Below, in pieces: positions 61,142-64,000 of a DNA stretch of 64,000 nucleotides. The translations under genes and the position numbers were made by a program. The notes beneath the pieces are model-generated. The model saw nothing but the letters and a program-made list of their open reading frames with translations. It was not told the DNA's origin and made no database searches. Origin of the DNA: Streptomyces sp. NBC_00083. GTDB lineage: Bacteria > Actinomycetota > Actinomycetes > Streptomycetales > Streptomycetaceae. Position 1 is the stretch's first letter. Every line of letters starts with the position of its first letter. The stretch is from NCBI RefSeq assembly GCF_026343295.1, contig NZ_JAPELY010000001.1, positions 3,038,001-3,102,000 on the forward strand, written 5' to 3'.

Positions 61142-61166
61142 ACATCGTCGCGATCTGCCGGACCCG

Positions 61167-61637
61167 TCAGTCCAGCAGGTCGACCTCCCAGTTGGCCCGC
61201 TGGATCCGGACGTCGACCTCCCGGATCTCCCGGGCCAGCACGTCGGCCCGCGCGCGCAGTTCTGCGACCGGGAGCGCGGAGAGCATCATCAACTCGGAGC
61301 GCAGCTGGCGCCCGTACCCACGCTCGCCCGTGCCCGCCGCCGCGTCCGCGGCCGAGGTGATCACCGAATGGCGCAGCCGCAGCACGTCCCGGCGGGCCAG
61401 CGCGTCGGTGAGGGTGCCGTCCTGGCCCATCTCCACCGTGGAGTTGGTCCGGTTGATCCGGCGGATCAACGATTCCAGCGTGGCCAGTACGGCATCGGTC
61501 TCGGCCAGCAACCCGGTGGCGTTCTCGGCGGGGGTCTCGCCCTCCTGGTAACGCGCGCTTGCGACGACGCGTGCCCGCAACTGCTCCACACGGCGGGTCG
61601 CCTCCGCGCGTTCTGCCAGTGCCTCGGCGAGCTTCAC
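61167..61637 (-). CDS. DIP1984-family protein
   Basis: The 156-residue helical protein begins VKLAEALAERAEATRRVEQL and has RVVASARYQEGETPAENATG, then SLIRRINRTNSTVEMGQDGT and a C-terminal REIREVDVRIQRANWEVDLL, the complete DIP1984 (septicolysin-like) layout. Function is unknown. The GTG at 61637 has GGGAGGT about eight bases upstream and is preferred over in-frame starts further out. Confidence 0.9.
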   Translation of the reverse strand: MKLAEALAERAEATRRVEQLRARVVASARYQEGETPAENATGLLAETDAVLATLESLIRRINRTNSTVEMGQDGTLTDALARRDVLRLRHSVITSAADAAAGTGERGYGRQLRSELMMLSALPVAELRARADVLAREIREVDVRIQRANWEVDLLD

Positions 61638-61728
61638 CGGCCCCACCTCCCATCTCCTCGAACTCGCACCGAGTATATGGGTGATGACCTGCTGAAATGC
61701 ACCCGGTTTTCTCCGCCGGAGCTCCCGG

Positions 61729-62577
61729 CTACGCGACCGCGCCACGGCGTGCGGAGGGCGCGTGAGGGCCGAGCACCGCGAGGAGTTCGAGGCGCTCGGC
61801 GTCCTCGCTGCCGGGCTCCGCCGTGTAGATCATGATGCGCAGGTCGCTCCCGGCGACGCTCAGCACATCGCAGTCCAGGGTCACCTTGCCCACCGCGGGA
61901 TGGTCGATGGTCTTGAGGGACGCCTTGTGCGGGCCCATCGCGCCGGCGTCCCACAGCTCCGCGAACCGATCGCTGTGCGCGCGCAGTTCGGCGACGAGCT
62001 GCCGCAGACGCCGGTCGGCGGGATAGCGCCGGGTGGCGGCGCGCAGATCGCCGACGACCGCGCTCTGCAGCGCGGACCGGGAGGCCGGGGTGTGGCGGAC
62101 ACGGCCGTCGGAGGCGACGAAGGCCCGCCACGCGCCATTGCGGTCCCGGCCGTGCCGCTCGCCCATCAGGGCCGTGTACAGCGGATTGGCGAGGAGCAGC
62201 GTCCAGGAGGCGTCGGAGACCGCGACGGGCGTCCCGGTCAGCCGGTCCAGCATCCGGTGCACACTCGGCGTGATGTACGCGGGGACCGCGCCCCGGCCCG
62301 GCGGCACGAGACCGGCGGCGTGGAACAGCTGCTCGCGTTCGGACGCGGACAGGCGCAACGCCCGGCCGAGCGCCTCGACGACCTGCTCCGACGGGTTGGC
62401 CGCCCGGCCCTGTTCGAGCCGGGTCACGTAGTCGACCGAGATCCCCGCGAGCATCGCGAGCTCCTCACGGCGCAGCCCGGCCGCGCGCCGTCGGCCACCG
62501 GTGGGCAGGCCCGCCGCCTCGGGGGAGACCCGGTCCCGCCGGTTGCGCACCATCCGTCCGAACTCCGTGCTCGCCAT
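61729..62577 (-). CDS. XRE-family regulator with MmyB-like ligand domain
   Basis: The 282-residue protein has an N-terminal Cro/XRE helix-turn-helix (REELAMLAGISVDYVTRLEQ, GRAANPSEQVVEALGRALRL) and a C-terminal PAS-like MmyB domain (RMLDRLTGTPVAVSDASWTL, then AATRRYPADRRLRQLVAELR). Such regulators usually repress a divergent dehydrogenase or SDR gene, exactly as here. ATG 62577 follows GGGGGC. A likely operator lies at 62609-62631. Confidence 0.93.
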   Translation of the reverse strand: MASTEFGRMVRNRRDRVSPEAAGLPTGGRRRAAGLRREELAMLAGISVDYVTRLEQGRAANPSEQVVEALGRALRLSASEREQLFHAAGLVPPGRGAVPAYITPSVHRMLDRLTGTPVAVSDASWTLLLANPLYTALMGERHGRDRNGAWRAFVASDGRVRHTPASRSALQSAVVGDLRAATRRYPADRRLRQLVAELRAHSDRFAELWDAGAMGPHKASLKTIDHPAVGKVTLDCDVLSVAGSDLRIMIYTAEPGSEDAERLELLAVLGPHAPSARRGAVA

Positions 62578-62608
62578 GCCCCCACTGTGCACCGTCGCCC
62601 GTGGTTCT

Positions 62609-62631
62609 TCCTGGTACTGGCGGTCCCAGGA
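62609..62631. promoter_or_regulatory. Candidate operator in the XRE/SDR divergent promoter
   Basis: TCCTGG (62609-62614) and CCAGGA (62626-62631) are perfect inverted arms around eleven bases, midway between the two divergent genes. Confidence 0.5.
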
Positions 62632-62678
62632 CAACGGGACGACTGTCCGACGCCGGTTCCGCGCCGCAGCATGGAGCC

Positions 62679-63386
62679 ATGACCACCACACTGATCACCG
62701 GAGCGAACAAGGGTCTCGGCTTCGAGACCGCCCGCCGTCTCGTGGCCGAGGGCCACACCGTGTACATCGGCAGCCGCGACGCGGAGCGCGGACGGCTCGC
62801 CGCGGAACGGCTGGGTGCCCGGACCGTCCGGCTCGACGTCACCGACGACGCGTCCGTGCGGGACGCGGCACGGACCATCGAGGCCGACGGCGGCCTTGAC
62901 GTCCTGATCAACAACGCGGGGATCGAAGCGCGGGGAGCCGGGAACACCGTGATCGGCGCCGCGGACGTGACCGCCGACGACATGCGGCGCACCTTCGAGA
63001 CCAATGTCTTCGGACTGGTCCGCGTCACCCACGCCTTCCTTCCGCTGCTGTGCCGCTCCGCCGCCCCCGTCGTCGTGAACGTGAGCAGCGGCCTGGCCTC
63101 CCTGACCCGCGCCACCGACGCCTCCTCGCCGGCGCACGGCTATCCGGGCGTCGCCTACCCGGCGTCGAAGGCCGCGGTCAACATGGTCACCGTGCAGTAC
63201 GCGAAGGCGTTCCCCGCCCTGCGGATCAACGCGGTGGAGCCGGGCTTCACCAAGACCGACCTCAACGGCAACACCGGCCACCAGAGCGTCGAGCAGGGCG
63301 CCGAGATCATCGTCCGCATGGCGCTGACCGGCCCCGAAGGCCCCACCGGCGCGTACGTCGACGCCGAGGGGCCGCTTCCCTGGTAG
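62679..63386 (+). CDS. Short-chain dehydrogenase/reductase
   Basis: The 235-residue classical SDR begins MTTTLITGANKGLGFETARR. Its cofactor motif TGANKGLG, the NNAG motif (DVLINNAGIE), the catalytic Ser in VNVSSGLASL and Tyr-x3-Lys in VAYPASKAAVNM are all present, as is the EPGFTKTDLNGNTGH region. SRDAERG after strand 2 favours NADPH. Substrate unknown. GGAG lies two to three bases before ATG 62679. Divergent from the XRE regulator. Confidence 0.94.
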   Translation: MTTTLITGANKGLGFETARRLVAEGHTVYIGSRDAERGRLAAERLGARTVRLDVTDDASVRDAARTIEADGGLDVLINNAGIEARGAGNTVIGAADVTADDMRRTFETNVFGLVRVTHAFLPLLCRSAAPVVVNVSSGLASLTRATDASSPAHGYPGVAYPASKAAVNMVTVQYAKAFPALRINAVEPGFTKTDLNGNTGHQSVEQGAEIIVRMALTGPEGPTGAYVDAEGPLPW

Positions 63387-63398
63387 GAGGGGCGGGAC

Positions 63399-64000
63399 TC
63401 ACCAGCGGACGGCCGTGAAGTCGACCGGCCGGGGCCGCAGTCGCCGGGTGCGCGCCGCCAGGTCCCGCAGCCTCCGGGACATCTCGTCGGCGGGCAGCCG
63501 GTGACGGTCGCCGTGGCCCGGCAGGACCCATTCGAAGCGCAGGCCGGGGGCCGTACGGGTCAGGGAGGCGGCCTGCTCCTCGATGGAGTACCAGGTGACG
63601 CTGTCCGCGACGGCCAGGTCACCGGCCGCCCGCGACCAGTAGAAGCTGTCGCCGCTGAAGCAGTACCGGTCGTCGGCGAGGTAGAGCACGCTGCCCCGAG
63701 TGTGGCCCGGCAGGGGCTGCGCGGTGACTCCGTCCGCGACGCGTACGGGGTCGAGCCCCCGGATCACCTCGTCGGCGTCCGGGGCCGCGTCGAGGTCGCC
63801 CTCGTGGATCCACAGGGACGCGCCGAAGTGGTCGGCGTACCGGCGGCCGTGTGCGGCATGGTCGCGATGGGTCAGCAGCACATCGGTGATCCGGCCCGAC
63901 GCGGCGTACCGGTCCGCGAGTTCGGTGTTCCAGCGGGGCGTGTCGATCATCATGGCCGTGCCGCCGGGCCGGCGCAGTAGATAGGAGTTGGCGCCGGCGG
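63399..64000 (-). CDS. MBL-fold metallo-hydrolase, cut by the window end
   Basis: The visible C-terminal 200 residues form a metallo-beta-lactamase-like domain. Reading in from the window edge: GANSYLLRRPGGTAMMIDTP, then LLTHRDHAAHG (variant of the HxHxDH motif, with His-Arg-Asp-His), PLPGHTRGSVLYLADDRYCF with a metal His, GDSFYW, and WVLPGHGDRH. The first His of HxHxDH is TH. The protein resembles glyoxalase II-like hydrolases. Its N-terminus lies beyond 64000. Convergent with the SDR gene, 12 bases apart. Confidence 0.88.
   Translation of the reverse strand, partial: AGANSYLLRRPGGTAMMIDTPRWNTELADRYAASGRITDVLLTHRDHAAHGRRYADHFGASLWIHEGDLDAAPDADEVIRGLDPVRVADGVTAQPLPGHTRGSVLYLADDRYCFSGDSFYWSRAAGDLAVADSVTWYSIEEQAASLTRTAPGLRFEWVLPGHGDRHRLPADEMSRRLRDLAARTRRLRPRPVDFTAVRW

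Noticed and set aside
61020..61145. Intact tRNA at the TTCGACT element
   Set aside because: No 5' acceptor strand complements the 3' side, the T-stem has a mismatch and the middle hairpin has an 8-base loop. Kept only as a structured-RNA candidate.

Overview
The window is very GC-rich, with GC-biased third codon positions, dense short-spaced genes, many GTG starts and long perfect-stem terminators. Together with gamma-butyrolactone signalling genes, a 2-methylisoborneol operon, ANTAR, SpoIIE-type and SigB/F-type regulators and many secreted hydrolases, this points to a Streptomyces chromosome (or a very close relative), probably an arm-like accessory region. I see no insertion sequence, prophage, CRISPR array or intact tRNA.

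Left part (1-20.8 kb): a proline/betaine-type MFS carrier, two CsbD-like stress proteins, an APH-like kinase, an ALDH3-type aldehyde dehydrogenase, an Lrp/AsnC regulator divergent from a 14-helix drug exporter, a 0.7-kb non-coding block of degenerate repeats, a VOC protein, a short UvrA-like ATPase, a secreted beta-propeller, a GlsB-type membrane protein, a PL7 alginate lyase, VanZ, a PAS-PAS-GAF-PP2C phosphatase and an ECF41 sigma factor coupled to an SRPBCC protein.

Middle part (20.8-38.7 kb): a secreted M1 metallopeptidase; an ABC exporter operon ending in a YtrA-like GntR gene, with a clear operator upstream; an ANTAR protein; a secreted protein with two neocarzinostatin-like domains; an epoxide hydrolase; a Tat-exported flavin amine oxidase; a same-strand group of haem-oxygenase-like diiron oxidase, HemK-like methyltransferase, CDGSH Fe-S protein and SMP-30-like lactonase (the last behind a 24-codon coupled leader ORF); and a SigB/F-type sigma gene flanked by two anti-sigma-like HATPase genes.

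Signalling and volatile-terpene part (39-50.2 kb): three gamma-butyrolactone-receptor-type TetR genes (one a probable true ScbR), a TetR_C regulator, an NmrA-like reductase and an AfsA/ScbA synthase, with ARE-like operators at three promoters. About 1.3 kb further is an operon-like set on the minus strand: a cyclic-nucleotide-domain encapsulin shell protein (EshA, family 2B), 2-methylisoborneol synthase with a ~120-residue disordered N-terminus, and geranyl-PP 2-C-methyltransferase. It reads as a terpenoid nanocompartment next to a hormone locus and is the most striking system in the window.

Right part (50.2-64 kb): a self-regulated TetR/membrane-protein pair with two palindromic operators, a tripeptidyl-aminopeptidase-like S33 hydrolase, an inositol-monophosphatase-like protein lacking two metal ligands, a second terpenoid gene set (squalene/phytoene synthase-like, polyprenyl synthase, small protein, MpaB-type oxygenase), a LuxR helix-turn-helix remnant, a solitary TOPRIM protein, a hairpin-rich possibly transcribed non-coding segment, a DIP1984 protein, a divergent XRE/SDR pair, and an MBL-fold hydrolase cut by the window end. 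Functions are from family recognition by eye; no database search was run.
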